Assembly: GCF_000204055.1 (NCBI RefSeq)
Contig: NW_006768798.1
Coordinates: 423,743-487,742 of the forward strand
Reading direction: 5' to 3'
Length of the DNA stretch: 64,000 nt
Origin: Melampsora larici-populina 98AG31
Lineage: Eukaryota > Basidiomycota > Pucciniomycetes > Pucciniales > Melampsoraceae
Positions within the stretch are counted from its first letter, which is position 1; every line of letters begins with the position of its first letter. Below, piece by piece: positions 37,591-49,923 of this stretch. A program made the translations under genes and the position numbers. The notes beneath the pieces were generated by a model. The model made no database searches, was not told the DNA's origin, and was given only the letters and a program-made list of their open reading frames with translations.

Positions 37591-37900
37591 TTGAATTGGT
37601 CGAGTTGACATGAAAGTCACTTGTGTGAGTAATCTGGGATTCGTGTCCGCTGAATCCCATTACACTTCGAGTTTGGGGTAGGGGCTCTGTTTGAAGGTGG
37701 TTTCTGAGTACAAACTTCTCACTCATTGCCTCGTGGGTTGCTCCACTGTCTACGAGGGCTTTTGCATTCAAGGTTGTGGCTGATTTAACGTCAACAATTG
37801 TAACATAGTCAATGATTCGTGTATCTTTCATTTCTAAAGCATTGATGTCACTACAGTCTACAGTTAAATTTGAATCGCTCGGGGGAGGCACAACTAGCAC
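37562..37900 (-). pseudogene. Protease domain, truncated at the RT deletion
   Basis: Aspartic protease with active site AKALVDSGATHEAMSEKF. The frame overlaps the end of gag by a few bases in a different register, consistent with ribosomal frameshifting between gag and pol in this family. It runs into a stop right at the deletion junction (TTFIITD), where normally the protease-RT linker would continue. Confidence 0.8.
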
Positions 37901-39006
37901 TCCCGAGCTCCTCCATTTTTTGACGCTTCAGCTCTTCCCTCTTCCTTTTCATTTTCTTTCACTACATCTACTTCAGCAACTCTTGCTCTAAATCTACTCC
38001 CCCCTCTTCCTCTCCAATTACCCCTTCCGCTTCTCTTCTTTTTCTCCGGGCAATCTCCTATGTAATGACTTGTACTACCACATCCATAACATGCTCCAGT
38101 CTCTCCTCGCCTGCGGTACTCGTCTTGAGATATTTTGAGACTAAACGCTGAACAGTCCATTGCGTCTGGGTCTACCTGAGACACTTGAGGGGCGTTCGTG
38201 TTGAATGAGTTCGCCGTTGATGCAATCACATCTTGAGTTCGTTTATTGACTTTATTATCGATCTTGATTGCTAACTTAGCCATGTCTTCAACCTTCTCAA
38301 ATTCATCCCGTACCATAAATACCGTGATTTCATTTTTTAAACCTTGTTCAAACTGAGTCACTAGAACTGATTCAGGCCATTTAACTACAAGTGCAAGTTC
38401 TGAAAATCTAATCCAGTAATCTGCTACCGTCTTCGTCTGCTTCAACGCTCTGATGTCTTTCTCGGCTTTAGCAACTCGTTCCGAATCGAAAAACGTGGCC
38501 TTGAATGAGTCTAGGAACCTCTTCCAAGTCACCGATGCAGCACGGTCTGGGTCTAAGATTTCATCTATGATCGATTGGCCCCATATGCTCGCTTTTCCCG
38601 TGAGATACGAAAGCGCAAATGCCACCTGACCTTGTTCGTTGACAAACGATGCCGAATTCATTTGCATGTACAATCCGATTTGGTTCACAAAGATTTCAGC
38701 CTTTTGGCCTTTGGTGCCATCGAACTTATCAGGTGTTGCTATTTTTGGTGGTTTCACATGATGTACAGCTGTTGCAGTAGGGACGGGATTCGATTGTGGT
38801 TGAGTCGGTGGTTGATTAGTCTGCATGAATGGGATCTGACTGCCTGAACCTTGATGTATTCGAGATTGATCAAAGGTTTGTTTCAATTCATTCCATCCAC
38901 GCTCCGCTTCCTTTCTCAATCTTGTTTCTTCTTCTAACTTAGCATGCAGCTCATCCATCCTCCTCATCAGCTCCTCCATCCCATTGCTCGTCATTGGATT
39001 ATCCAT
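37894..39006 (-). CDS. gag: Gag with CCHC zinc knuckle
   Basis: 370 codons, intact. A coiled coil at residues 8-55 (MEELMRRMDELHAKLEEE) is followed by a Gln/Pro linker and the retrotransposon gag domain (PDKFDGTKGQKAEIFVNQI, LTGKASIWGQS, TWKRFLDSFKATFF). Next come a classic zinc knuckle CYGCGSTSHYIGDC (CX2CX4HX4C) and a Gly/Arg-rich nucleic-acid-binding tail (GRGNWRGRGGSRFR). An intact gag in an RT-less element is typical of parasitic derivatives that still package. Confidence 0.9.
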   Translation of the reverse strand: MDNPMTSNGMEELMRRMDELHAKLEEETRLRKEAERGWNELKQTFDQSRIHQGSGSQIPFMQTNQPPTQPQSNPVPTATAVHHVKPPKIATPDKFDGTKGQKAEIFVNQIGLYMQMNSASFVNEQGQVAFALSYLTGKASIWGQSIIDEILDPDRAASVTWKRFLDSFKATFFDSERVAKAEKDIRALKQTKTVADYWIRFSELALVVKWPESVLVTQFEQGLKNEITVFMVRDEFEKVEDMAKLAIKIDNKVNKRTQDVIASTANSFNTNAPQVSQVDPDAMDCSAFSLKISQDEYRRRGETGACYGCGSTSHYIGDCPEKKKRSGRGNWRGRGGSRFRARVAEVDVVKENEKEEGRAEASKNGGAREC

Positions 39007-39356
39007 ATTAGCTGGTGGGATTTCACTTTCCTCTAGAGGACTATCGGGTAAAGTGAAGTCCGGCGTTTTGGCTGATGTAATCGAGGTGATTGGCTGTAGA
39101 TCCTTTGATTTAAAGTTCGGAAGATTGCGGGGTTTACACTCGTACTCGTTTCCACTTTTAACTTCTGATAGTTTTCTGAATAAGATTCTGAATTAAATGA
39201 TTGGATCTGATTCTTTTAACTGTAACCTTCTTTGCTTGCTTTCTTCTTCTTTAACTTTCTTCTTCTTTAACTTTCTTCTTCTAATTTGTTTTTTCTTTCT
39301 TATACTTGATTCCTTGGACCCCTAGAGATAGACGTAGCAATATGTACGTAGCAATA

Positions 39357-39511
39357 TGTAAGGACTAGGGATGGGCAGAGAGGTGCAAGGAAGACTAGCG
39401 TAAAGGTCCTCTAGCTGAGGTAATAGGAGTCTAATCCTCCAGGCTACTAACTAGAGAACAACCCAGTACAAGCATGTCTAAGTATAAGCATATGACAAAG
39501 CGCTCATAACA
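39357..39511 (-). repeat. 5' LTR of RT-less element
   Basis: 155 bp, same ends as the other LTR. The DNA just inside carries a 14-bp tandem word (ACGTAGCAATATGT, about 39331-39360), and 39230-39290 is a CTTTCTTCTT simple repeat in the leader. Confidence 0.9.
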
Positions 39512-39530
39512 TTTACCAGGTAGGTTAATC

Positions 39531-39869
39531 AGGCCCCTGGATAGCTCCTACCAAAGGTACCAACCAAAAAGGTATCTTTTTGGTCTGGAAATTTCTTGAT
39601 GTTAGGGACAAAAAAGGTATTTTTTGACCCCGTTGGAATTGATCATAGCGACCTCAGAGGAATTAATCCAAGATTTCATAGCTTTTCCTAGGCTAGTTTT
39701 GCAGGTTGGGGACTTGCAAGGAATTTTTTGGCATTTTTTCATGATTTTTTCAAAAATGTTACCGACAAAAGAGGTATTCTTGGGCCCCCAAACCTTTAAA
39801 TTCAGGTATGAATAACTGAATTTTTGAGGTTTTTTGTTGGTATGCTCCATAGGAGCTATCCGGGGGCCC
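39531..39869. mobile_element. 339-bp hAT-like MITE
   Basis: Imperfect TIRs (left AGGCCCCTGGATAGCTCCTA, right complement GGGCCCCCGGATAGCTCCTA) and a perfect 8-bp duplication GGTTAATC (39523-39530, 39870-39877). No gene. It lies only 20 bp from the right end of the RT-less retrotransposon. Confidence 0.82.
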
Positions 39870-39877
39870 GGTTAATC

Positions 39878-41213
39878 TCTGTCAAACCAAAAACTCATGT
39901 TTCTGACCAACTTCATGCTTTGGGTATCATTTCAAGTGGGATTTCTTACAATCAGTCATCAATTTTTTTTACAGATTATGTGAAGTTGTCCATGAATGAA
40001 GTGTAATTCAAGATTAACTGATATTTACATGTGAAATCAGATAGACAAACAATGTCTGAATACTTTCAAATATGTAGAAATAATTTGAGATTTGGTAAAG
40101 CAATGTGAGTGGTGCGGTTTCCTTTGTATCTTGTTCAGGGTAGCTAAGACACATGGCTTGGATTGGACACTGTTCTGGGATAAAGGTCAAGGGATGAGTT
40201 CATCAACTCTTACCTTCCAGATATTGATGGCCTTTGAGTGGCATTCTTGCAACATCTCAAGTAAGTAAAAAAGTCCTTGAGGTGATATCTCAGCCATGTT
40301 GATTGTTTGATCCTCTTTATATAGTCAAATTACAGGACTGTCAAAAACAAGAGATTTTGTGCCTAATCAAAGATTGATGTCTGCCTATTTGCAATGGGTT
40401 ACAGAGTATGATGTGTGAGTTTTAATTCTTTACCTTCATGTATGATGCAAGAAGTTGTACTCTGAATGCAACTCACAAAAACTGATAACACTCACAACTA
40501 GGCAAGCCTTTGGAGTTCCGTTTGTTAATCTGTTCTTGCCAGGTGATTGAAAGCTTCAGATAGTTAGGGGTCCTTCCAAAGGTAAAGAAGCTTACCAGGA
40601 TTATTATCACCGGTTCCAACATCAAGCTATGTCTACTCTCTTTCTATGATTGTCAAAAGACCATTTTCCTCTTTCGATTATTCCAGACTACTCAGAGTAT
40701 TGATAAATCTTCTGCTTTTCTTTTACCCATTATTATTCCATCAGTCAAAGGACTTTTTCAGTTAAGTTTGTATTTATATCCCACCCGGTTAGGCAAAATT
40801 GTCTTGTTTGGCTGGTTCTTATTCAACAGGGACTTAGAAAGATTGTTTGATTCTGGACTTGGTGACCCAAAGCTAAAGGAAGATTTCATAAAGCATATCA
40901 ATAAGGAAGCTGAAAGATTAGGATCAAAACCAGAAATACTTTATCTTCCTGGTAACATTCATTGGAAATATAAAAAACCTCTTCACAACCGAGCAAACTA
41001 GTGGTACCAAGAGATCAATGAAAAAATATCAACACTGGAAATATGATATGAATGAAAGTTGGAAAAGATTTACTAAAAGAATAGCTAATAGGTATAAACA
41101 ATGGAAGTATGATATAAGTAATGGTTGAAGAATATCTAAATCTAATTGGAAAAATGTACATCAAAGTGATGAATCTTCCAGGTTTTCAATGTCTCTTGGG
41201 TTATTTTTTGTCT
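39878..41213. other. Intergenic with a possible small gene
   Basis: Mostly AT-rich DNA. A 77-codon frame at 40768-41001 (LERLFDSGLGDPKLKEDFIK, PEILYLPGNIHWKYKK) has a plausible protein composition, and the next 130 bp hold another open frame with repeated WKYD words. Together they might be exons of an uncharacterised gene, but start and splice sites are not decided. Confidence 0.3.
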
Positions 41214-41467
41214 TAATTAAAATTATGGTCATCAAACCAGTGCAAAAATTTGTGCAAATTCTGTGCAAGATATGAATAGAACTGGCATGGATCTTGCATT
41301 GGTCTTGTATGTCGCTCTTGCATGGTTTTTGTACCACCAGTTGGAACACAATAGCTGGGGTTGTCTAAATATTCAATGTGCAAGATTGGTGCATGAAATC
41401 TTGCACAGATCTTGCATATTGGTCTTGCACAGTTTTTGCACGGTTTGAGGACCACAAATTTTATTTA
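41214..41467. mobile_element. 254-bp foldback MITE
   Basis: Inverted ends TAATTAAAATTATGGTC at the left and the complement of TAAATAAAATTTGTGGTC at the right. Matching continues inward through TCAAACC and GTGCAAAAA words, and GTGCAAGAT words recur several times inside. No coding capacity. Target duplication unclear. Confidence 0.6.
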
Positions 41468-41820
41468 CTTTATCCATTCATTTACGCTGAACAAAAGGAT
41501 TACATCAGTCTTGAGACCATAAGCATACATATACAAACCATAAATTGAAGTACATACATCGCATGTGTAGGGAGGAGCCATCAGGTGGGAATTTCATAGA
41601 TAAAAGTAAAGTTTTATGAGAATAGAGAGCATGTGAAGTGTTGGAGGAGGGGAAGGATGATTGATCGATTATGAAGGTCTAATAATTGAATAAAAGCATA
41701 TTTGTGTAGCTCAACATGTAACATATGCTTATAGCGAACCCCCGATCACCACTGAAAGTCACTCTTGAGTCTAAAAAAAGAAAAATCACAAAAACGAGAA
41801 AGCAAAAAACAAGACTCAAG

Positions 41821-43104
41821 ATGTTCTTTAAATCAATCATCAAACCAACTCAAACAATCACCACTAACCCAAACCGACTTTTCATCAAATTAAATTCCAC
41901 CACCACAACTAATTCAAAACCGATTCCAAATTTATTTTTCGTAATTCACTTTTTCTTTTCTTGTTTGATTTGAAAATCCAACACTAATCGAAATTGGGTT
42001 AATTTTTTTTGGGATGTAGAAAGTAAAAGCAGATGGAAAAAGTTTAGGAGAAATCCAATTTAAAGTAAGTCATAACCCGATCGAATTTCATCTCCTCTCA
42101 AATACCCCTTCGAATCCAACCAGAACCACAATCAAACCGACGAATTTCATTGAATTTAAATTAATGTCCAATTTTCTTTTCTTTTCATAAATGATTTCAG
42201 TTATATGAAAAAGAAGTACCAAGAACAAGTCAAAACTTTTATGAATTATGTAAAGGTTCTAAAGGTTATGGATACAAAGGTTCAAAGTTTCATAGGATCA
42301 TACCTAACTTTATGTTACAAGTTAAGGGACTTTTCACTTTGATTGAAAACAAAAAACCCACAAACAATTAATATTTTGTCTTTTTTTTGCTTCTTACCGG
42401 TTTGTTTTTCGTTTGGTTCGTTTAGGGTGGCGATTTTACAAACCATAATGGAACAGGTGGAAAATCAATTTATGGACCAAAGTCAGTAAACATCAAACAA
42501 ATAATATCCAAACAAAAAAAATCTGATTGATTTCTTCATTTTTACAAAACACACACTCTCACACACGAAACAATCAATTTAAATCAATCCAAAAACTTCA
42601 TCAATTTTATTATCGTTTTCTGTTCGGTTTGGTTTGGTTTTCAATTTATTTTTTGCTAGATTTGAAGACGAAAACTTTCATTTTAAACATTCCAAAGTAG
42701 GTTTATTATCAATGGCAAACGCAGGTCCGAATACCAATGGATCTCAAGTAAGCCACTTCCAAACCCGATCCCTCACTCATTCAACCACCTAAACCAAACT
42801 AAAAATTAATAAACCCATCCAAAAAACTTTTTTTAACGTTTAGTTCTTTATCACTACTACAATTACAAGTTGGGTAAGTCAAGACCTAAAACCTAAAGAC
42901 TCAATCTCTTACTTCCAAGTCATACTGACATTCTATAATTTTTCATCTATTTCTTAAAACACAAAGCTCGATGGTAAACATGTCGTTTTTGGTGAAGTGA
43001 TCAAAGGTTTTGAAGTAGTTAAAGCTATTGAAGCATTAGGTTCACAGTCAGGTAAACCATCCCAAGAAGTGATCATTGAAGAATGTGGTGAAGTTTCATC
43101 TTGA
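41821..43104 (+). CDS. Cyclophilin-type peptidyl-prolyl isomerase, probably mitochondrial
   Basis: Seven exons: 41821-41940, 42020-42064, 42201-42320, 42426-42481, 42660-42747, 42844-42873, 42967-43104; all phases close. It catalyses cis-trans isomerisation of X-Pro bonds. The N-terminal 35 residues ([20 protein letters not shown]...) are basic, Ser/Thr-rich and acid-free, like a mitochondrial presequence. The catalytic core is complete: [16 protein letters not shown] (active-site Arg and Gln), [18 protein letters not shown] and [12 protein letters not shown] with the cyclosporin-binding Trp. The C-terminus is EEGEV-like ([10 protein letters not shown]). Introns are very T-rich and short. The downstream Elp5 gene is convergent, with only 123 bp between stops. 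Confidence 0.92.
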
Positions 43105-43227
43105 AAACCCAAAACCCTACTGAAAACCAAAAGCCCTTTGACCATGAAAAGAATTATGTATCTATGATAAGGTTATCAATTTTTTAATTGTACATGAGAG
43201 TTGATGTGAAGGCTTTTGCTTTCCTTT

Positions 43228-45008
43228 TTATAATTCATCATCGGGTTCTTCGTTATCCATATCATCTGCTGAATCAGGTTCATAAACAATTAAACCATTT
43301 GATTTAGATTGAGGTTGGAATGAACCATCATAAATTTCACCAGGTGCTTGAATCACTTAAACAAAGAAAGATCCCAATGAGATTCAAGAAAATTATCAGT
43401 TTTCTAAAACCAACAAGAAAGAGTTAATAAAGAACTCTAACCTATTCCATCTTGATTTCTTTTGGGTAAAAATGGTAATTGAACTTGATCTCGATCAGTT
43501 CTTTGTTGTTCAGTAAGTGATAAATTAAATGTAACTTGATCTTGCAATTCATTCATTGGATCGTTTTGCTAAACCCCCCCAAAAAAAATTCATCAATCAA
43601 AAATCAGTGTCAAAAATCATTGGAAAACCATAAGTTGAAGAAAAAGTAACCCCCATCAAACAAAGGCCATCAAACAACTCAACTTGAGATGGTTTAAAGA
43701 TCCGTCGAATCGGTTTAATTGTAATTTCTTCAATTGAGACAGGTATTAATTTTGGAAACTCTAAATCAGTAGAATCTAATTTCAAAGCTTCAATTCCATG
43801 TAAAACAGATGCCGTTTTTTTCTGATGAGTAAGTAAATTTAGGTTTAAAGAAGTGGATTCAAAGAATACAGAAGTTGGCAAGTTTTTAGACGTCCAACTA
43901 ACTAAACAAGAACCAGTATGAGAAGAAGAAGAAGAAGAAGAGGGGGGTATGAGTAATGCTTGAGGGATTAAGATCGAGTTTGATGTATATGGGTTCATGC
44001 TTAAGTTTAGTTCTTCTAGTAATGAAAACAGTCTAGGATCATATGATGTTCCGTTGATTTGTTTTTGGTTTATAACCGGTTGGATTCGTTTAGGTGAAGG
44101 GATTTGGAATTCGTGGATCAGATGATGGTAAAGGTTTGTAGGATATAACTTTAGATGAATTGAACAAGATTGGGCGATGAAACTTGATGATGAGGAAGTG
44201 AATGTGATGGATGGGTTGGGTTGGGTTGGGTCTTGTGGATATAGATGTGGTGAATCGATGATGATTAATTTAGATTGATCTAAAGGGTTTCCAAAAAAGG
44301 TTTTATAATATTATTTTATAAGTGGATTAGGGTTTGGGAAATGGTTGAGTGGGTTTGTGGGTCGGAAAAGTTACGTACGTTTGGTTAGTAGTTGGTTGAA
44401 GAGCCTTAGGGTTTCTTTGATTGACCATTTCTTGATACATTCCCCTAAAGAATCAATAATGATCGTAATAGAAGACTAAAGTTTAACCAAAACAAATCAG
44501 TTTATATTTTTCTTTTAAGACCGATTCGGGATGACTTACATCAGGTTGGATTGGGTTTAACTTGGTATGAACTAATTCTAATAAATCATTAACTTTGATT
44601 TCTTCTTGATCAACTGAACATAAATTAATAAATTCAAATTGGGTTTCATTTGACTGTGTTCTAAACATCAAAGGATTATATTTTAATCCGATCATCAATA
44701 CTTTCGAACCACATCTAATCGAAAGAAAAAAGATTAGTATCAAGAAGAAGAAAATGAAGAAAGATGCCTTGTGGAGGTTTTAGAATGACTTACGAGTTGG
44801 ATTTGGGGGTTGAAGATGATGAAGATTTAATGATTTGATGAATGATAGGTAAAGCAGATTGAGAAATTGAATCTTGAATTGTAATATAAATCGATTTAGG
44901 TAATTCATTTGATTGGTTTTTTGATGATTGTGATTGGTTGGGTTCTAAGATTTTAGATAGTAGTAAGTTAGGTTTTTGGTTTTGAAAGCTTGAGTTGATT
45001 GATTTCAT
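43228..45008 (-). CDS. ELP5: Elongator complex subunit Elp5
   Basis: Elp5 belongs to the Elp456 hexameric RecA-like ring of Elongator, needed for tRNA wobble-uridine modification. The start at 45008 gives MKSINSSFQNQKPNLLLSKI, then DSISQSALPIIHQIIKS, an intron, and CGSKVLMIGLKYNP, the RecA-fold strands without a Walker motif, as in Elp5. A spliced VVIDSL-type strand and a Ser/Thr-rich middle follow. The diagnostic C-terminus is FNLSLTEQQRTDRDQVQLPF, an intron, then GLIVYEPDSADDMDNEEPDD, the acidic tail ending in DEL at 43228. Family Elp5 proteins are poorly conserved, so the call rests mainly on this tail and the overall layout. Confidence 0.72.
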
Positions 45009-46161
45009 TTTTTGTTTGAAGAGTGACTTGATTTGAAGTGAGTTTCTTGTTAGTTAAATGTGAGTTGGATTGGTTCCATGTTCGATTTGGATCAATCTCC
45101 GATGCTGGATTGGATGCTGGATGAAACGTTGAGTAGCGGATCCTTGGCATTTCATGGCTTAGGTTTATCTATCGTATGGCTTTAAGCAGGCTGCAAGAAG
45201 CTCAACTTTTCTCTGGAATCTCATCACCAAGCTTGTATGTAGTCAAACTACTGCTCTACTGACTATCTTCTGGAAACTATCAAGGCACACAGTCACAGTG
45301 CATTCAAAGTGAAGGATCTATACTTCTTCTTTTTTTCTTCAAAGGATCCTCTCCAATAACCTGAAATAGAGTAAACCCTGGATGAAAAGCTTCTTGTGTC
45401 TCGTGAGTTGATAAATTTGAGTCTTTCAGTATCTTAAAAGTAAATGCATCGTATATATATAGATGGTACAGCCCTTTGCATGATTGATGACTTTGAAGAA
45501 GAAAAAACCTTGAGTTTTCAACAAAAAAACCTTGAGTTTTTTTTAAAAAGTGACTGAGTTTTTTCAAAAAACTACCGAGTTTTTGAAAAAGTCAATGAGT
45601 TTTTCTTGAAATTTTCAAATGTCAATGAGTTTTTGAAAAACTCAGTAGGTTTTCAAAAAAACTCGGTCACTTTTTGAAAAAACTCGAGGTTTTTTTTGTT
45701 GAAAATTCAAGGTTTTTTTTTCTCCAAAGTTATCAATCATGCAAAGGGCTGTAGCAAGACATGGAGTTGATAGAGTTGATCAGTTGATAGAAATGGCTCA
45801 TGAGGTTGGGAACTTGAAGTTTTAAAGATTCATCGGCGTGCACCTCATACCCTTGGATCTTGGAAGTGCGCGCCGGACAGAGCTTTACTTAAGAGAGGGT
45901 GAAAAGTACTTAGTTAAACTTTAAGTAGTTTTGTCTTCTGATGATCGATCGAAACCATTCAATTTCTCTCGTCATCACCATTCGAGCAGATTACCACCAA
46001 GCAGCCTCCCACCAACAACAAGATTCCTAGAAAGTATCAATACAAATTGGTAAGTTACCATCAACCTGATCACAGTAATCGATCCTAACTATTAACAATC
46101 TCTCGCATTCAAAATATCAGTTAAACCAAATATCAAAACCCACACTACCACCACTCTCATC
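45009..46161. other. Divergent intergenic region between ELP5 and SEC26
   Basis: About 1.15 kb holding both promoters and a mariner-type MITE at 45469-45751. The stretch 45830-46160 just before SEC26 is C/T-rich leader-like DNA. No other gene seen. Confidence 0.55.
45469..45751. mobile_element. Mariner-type (TA-flanked) MITE
   Basis: Perfect 20-bp TIRs CAGCCCTTTGCATGATTGAT flanked by TA on both sides, the Tc1/mariner signature. Nearly the whole 283 bp folds on itself, and the arms contain repeated GAGTTTTT words with A/T runs. No gene. Confidence 0.88.
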
Positions 46162-49100
46162 ATGAGTCCACCAACTCAAGCATGTTATACACTCGTACAC
46201 GATGATGCTCAAGATCAATATGCAACACAAGATTTAAGAGCAGCATTAGAAAAAGGAACAGACGAACTCAAATTAGAAACGCTACGTAGAATCATTGTTT
46301 CGACCTTGAATGGAAACCCACAACCTACACTCTTGATGCCTATCATTCAATTCGTTTTGCCTTCTCGTAATAAACAAATTAAAAAAATGTTACATTTCTA
46401 TTGGGAAGTTTGTCCAAAGTTTGATGAAGCTGGTAAATTAAAACAAGAGATGATTTTGGTTTGGTGAGTGGTTTGATCTTGATTACATCTATGGTTTTAG
46501 CTTTCATTTTTTTTTGGCAAGTATACTGACATTTCTTTTTTGGGGGTGGGTTCAATGAAGTAATGCTATTCGTAATGACCTACAACATCCTAATGAATAC
46601 ATTAGAGGGGCTACCTTACGATTTGTTCAAAAGTTACGAGAACCTGAACTTCTCGAACCACTTGTACCAACAGTCCGAACTTGTCTAGTAAGTCTTTGAT
46701 TACTTCACTCATCCTGTCTCTCACCATCTCTACTGTAACCTAACATGTAACCTTTCCTTTGACCATTGACAAATCATCCTATCTAGGAACATCGACACTC
46801 CTTCGTACGAAAAAATGCAGTCTTTGCAGTCTATTCGATCTATCAAGCTTTCGATTATCTCATTCCAGATGCACCAGAATTGGTTCAAACCTTTTTAGCA
46901 GCTGAATCAGATTTAACTTGTAAACGAAATGCATTCATCATGCTCGTTAATACCAGTCCGGTTAGAGCTATCGAATATCTTTTACAAATCTATGATCAAA
47001 TTTCATCATTGGATGAATTGATGCAACAGGCGGTGATTGAATTGATTAGGAAAGATAGAGAGGGAAAAGGTGAAGGTGGAAAAGAGGATTTGAAAGTTAC
47101 CGTCGGTGGGATGAAGGTCAGTAAGGCAGTGGGCATGCTTGTTGGTAAACAAATGGCTAATCTTTGACCAAGTTTTGTTGTTCTTTCATTCTTTGAATCT
47201 AACACCAACAGGCTCGTTATATCAGAATCATTTCGGAATTATTAGAGTCCCCCTCTCATTCTGTCAAGTACGAAGCTGCAATGACGCTCACCACCCTAAC
47301 TCAAAACCCTGCAGCTGTCAAAGCTGCAGCTGCATGTTTCATTGATTTGATCGTCAAAGAAACGGATAATAATGTGAAGATGATCGTTTTGGATCGAGTT
47401 GAGGCTCTTAGAAGTAAACATGATCATGTACTAGATGACATGGTGATGGAAATCTTACGTGTCTTGTCCTCGTATGCTCTCATCTCTTTGCATATCATCT
47501 GTCTTCAATTCTCTCTAATGTTTGATGTACTTTCAGTCCGGATATGGATGTGAGGAAAAAAGCTACCAGTTTGGCTTTGGATATGGTCAGTAGTCGAAAT
47601 GTCGAGGATGTGGTTTTATTCCTCAAGAAAGAATTGGTAAAGACCTTGAGTGAAACGTTCGAAAAGGTGCGTGATTGATTCTTTAACTAAGATCCCAACC
47701 TCGTGAATAAAGACCAATCAAATTACTGATATATATGTCGAATTCTTAGAACGCCGAATACCGACAACTGTTAATCCAATCGATTCATACATGTGCCATC
47801 AAATTCTCAGAAGTAGCTTCAAACGTAGTACACGTCTTGATGGAATTCTTAGGAGATTCTAATAATTCAGCTGCAGTAGATGTGATTTCATTTGTAAGAG
47901 AAGTGGTTGAAAAATTTCCAGATTTAAGATCTTCTATTATTGAAAAACTTTTACAAACTTTTCCAGAGATTAAAAGTGGTAAAGTTTTTAGAGGTGCACT
48001 TTGGATTGTGGGAGAATATTGTACTACTCCATCAGGTGAGAGATTTTTTTTTGGGTTGTTTTTTGTAATTTTTGAAAGAAAAGATTTGTTGATTGATTGA
48101 TCTGGATTGGGTTTTTTCTTACACAGATATGCTTGAAACCTTTTCACAGATTAGAAAGGTGATTGGTGAAATTCCTATATTGGCTTCTGAACAACGTTTA
48201 CTGGACGCTGCTGAAGCTGAGGCAGAAGCAGAAGCATCAGCTTCTGAAAACGTCAACAACACTAAACCGTCTGGTCCTACCACCACTACGAAAGTCCTTG
48301 CGGATGGAACGTATGCAACTGAGACTACCTTCTCTGTTACTGCGACTGCAAGTTTGAACAAAGTCAAGGCTCAAAGCAAACCTCCACTTCGTGCTATGAT
48401 CTTAGGTGGTGATTTTTACACTGGAGCAGCTTTGGCATCGACTTTAACCAAACTAGTCTTACGATTTTCGGAGCATTCGAAAGATTCAAGGGAAATTAAC
48501 GGTTTAAAAGCTGAAGCGATGTTAATGATGACCTCTGTGATTAGAGTTGGACAATCGCATTTTTCTTCTGTACCGATCGATGAAGATTCAGTTGAACGGA
48601 TCACGACTTGTTTACAAGCCTTGGCCGAAGTACCTGAAGGAAAACCGATCAAGGAGATCTTCTTACATGATACCCAAGCCGCTTATACACAAATGGTAGC
48701 ACATGATGAAAAGAAGAAAGCGGAAAAGAAATCGAAAGATTCGAAATTGATTGAAGTTCAGGTAGATGATTTGATTAGTTTTAAACAATTTAATAAACGA
48801 AATGGGATTGAAGGAGATGAGTATGAAACTGATTTGACTAAAGCGACGGGTACGATGGAAGCTAAAGAAGATTTCTTATCGAAATTAAGTCGAGTGATTC
48901 AATTAACCGGATTCTCTGATCCGGTTTATGCAGAAGCATATGTGAATGTGAATCAATTTGATATCTTATTAGACGTTTTGATTGTGAATCAAACTTCGGA
49001 AACTTTACAAAACTTAACGGTAGAGTTTGCAACGTTGGGAGATTTGAAATTAGTGGAAAGACCAGTGTCTCATACGTTGGGACCGATGAGTTTTCAATCT

Positions 49101-49923
49101 ATTAAAGCTACCATCAAGGTTTCATCGACGGAGACTGGGGTGATCTTTGGGAATATCTTTTATGATGGAGTGGCTTCTTCGGATGGACATTGTGTGGTTT
49201 TGAATGATATTCATATTGATATTTTGGATTATATCAAACCTGCGTTTTGTAATGAAGCTCAGTTTAGGAGTATGTGGACTGAGTTTGAATGGGAAAATAA
49301 GGTGAATGTTAGTACTAAGATTGATGATCTTAGAGTATGTAAGTTTAATCTTTTACTTCTTTGGTCTTTCTCTTTTTTTTGTCTGTGTCTGTGTGTGTGT
49401 GTTAGTTTGATTGACTTGAATGCTTCTTTGGTTAAATGGAATGGAAAAAAATAGATTTGGATCATATTATGGCAGCTACCAATATGTCTTGTTTAACACC
49501 TGATGCAGCTTTATCAGGAGAATGTGGATTCTTATCAGCAAATATGTATGCACGTAGTTTATTTGGTAAGTAGTTTTTCCTTTTTCTCGGTTTCGTTTTC
49601 TATTGGATTTAAGGAAAAGTTAATCATGATTTTTTTTCGGTGGACGGTTGGGTTGTTGTTGTTGGTTTTCTAGGTGAAGATGCATTAGCTAATTTAAGTA
49701 TTGAAAAAGCTGATGGAGTTTTACAAGGTCATGTTAGGATTCGAAGTAAGACACAAGGAATTGCACTTTCACTTGGTGATAAGATTACTCTTTTACAAAG
49801 GTTTGTGGTTTTGGGTTTTGGTTATTTGAAATTCGTTTCAAGAGAAATGTGGAAAAGTTGATTGGTTTTTTGATTTTTTTGGTTTTGTTGGAATTGGGGT
49901 TGAATTTGTTTAGAAAACCTTGA
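46162..49923 (+). CDS. SEC26: Coatomer subunit beta (beta-COP)
   Basis: Large subunit of the COPI F-subcomplex, coating Golgi-derived vesicles for retrograde transport. Exon 1 (46162-46463) ends in EMILV and joins [17 protein letters not shown] at 46561. HEAT-repeat adaptin-like N-terminal domain: [56 protein letters not shown]. Then [20 protein letters not shown] and [10 protein letters not shown] charged Glu/Ala linker ([12 protein letters not shown]) leads to the C-terminal appendage: [61 protein letters not shown]. The end is [11 protein letters not shown]; a small last exon at 49914-49923 after a GTTTGT donor gives RKP, close to the usual KK-type terminus, while read-through would end at 49861. 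Length near 950 residues, normal for the family. Confidence 0.95.

Larger units (their letters stand above)
35452..39511 (-). mobile_element. Ty3/gypsy chromovirus with reverse transcriptase deleted
   Basis: 4,060 bp, flanked by a TTTAC target duplication (35447-35451, 39512-39516). Very short LTRs: 176 bp at 35452-35627 and 155 bp at 39357-39511; they differ by one 21-bp indel and one substitution. On the minus strand the order is LTR, gag with zinc knuckle, protease, then directly the end of RNase H, integrase and chromodomain. The RT and most of RNase H are missing. A polypurine tract (AAAGGGGGAGTGA, complement of 35628-35640) precedes the 3' LTR. It is non-autonomous, perhaps mobilised by a full-length relative. 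Confidence 0.93.

Noticed and set aside
40768..41001. 77-codon frame with plausible protein composition
   Set aside because: Mentioned in the intergenic note, but no start, splice or homology evidence is strong enough for a gene call.
49801..49861. Read-through C-terminus of beta-COP ([11 protein letters not shown]...)
   Set aside because: Family members end soon after LSLGDKI with a short basic tail; a small last exon giving RKP fits better, though the donor is weak.
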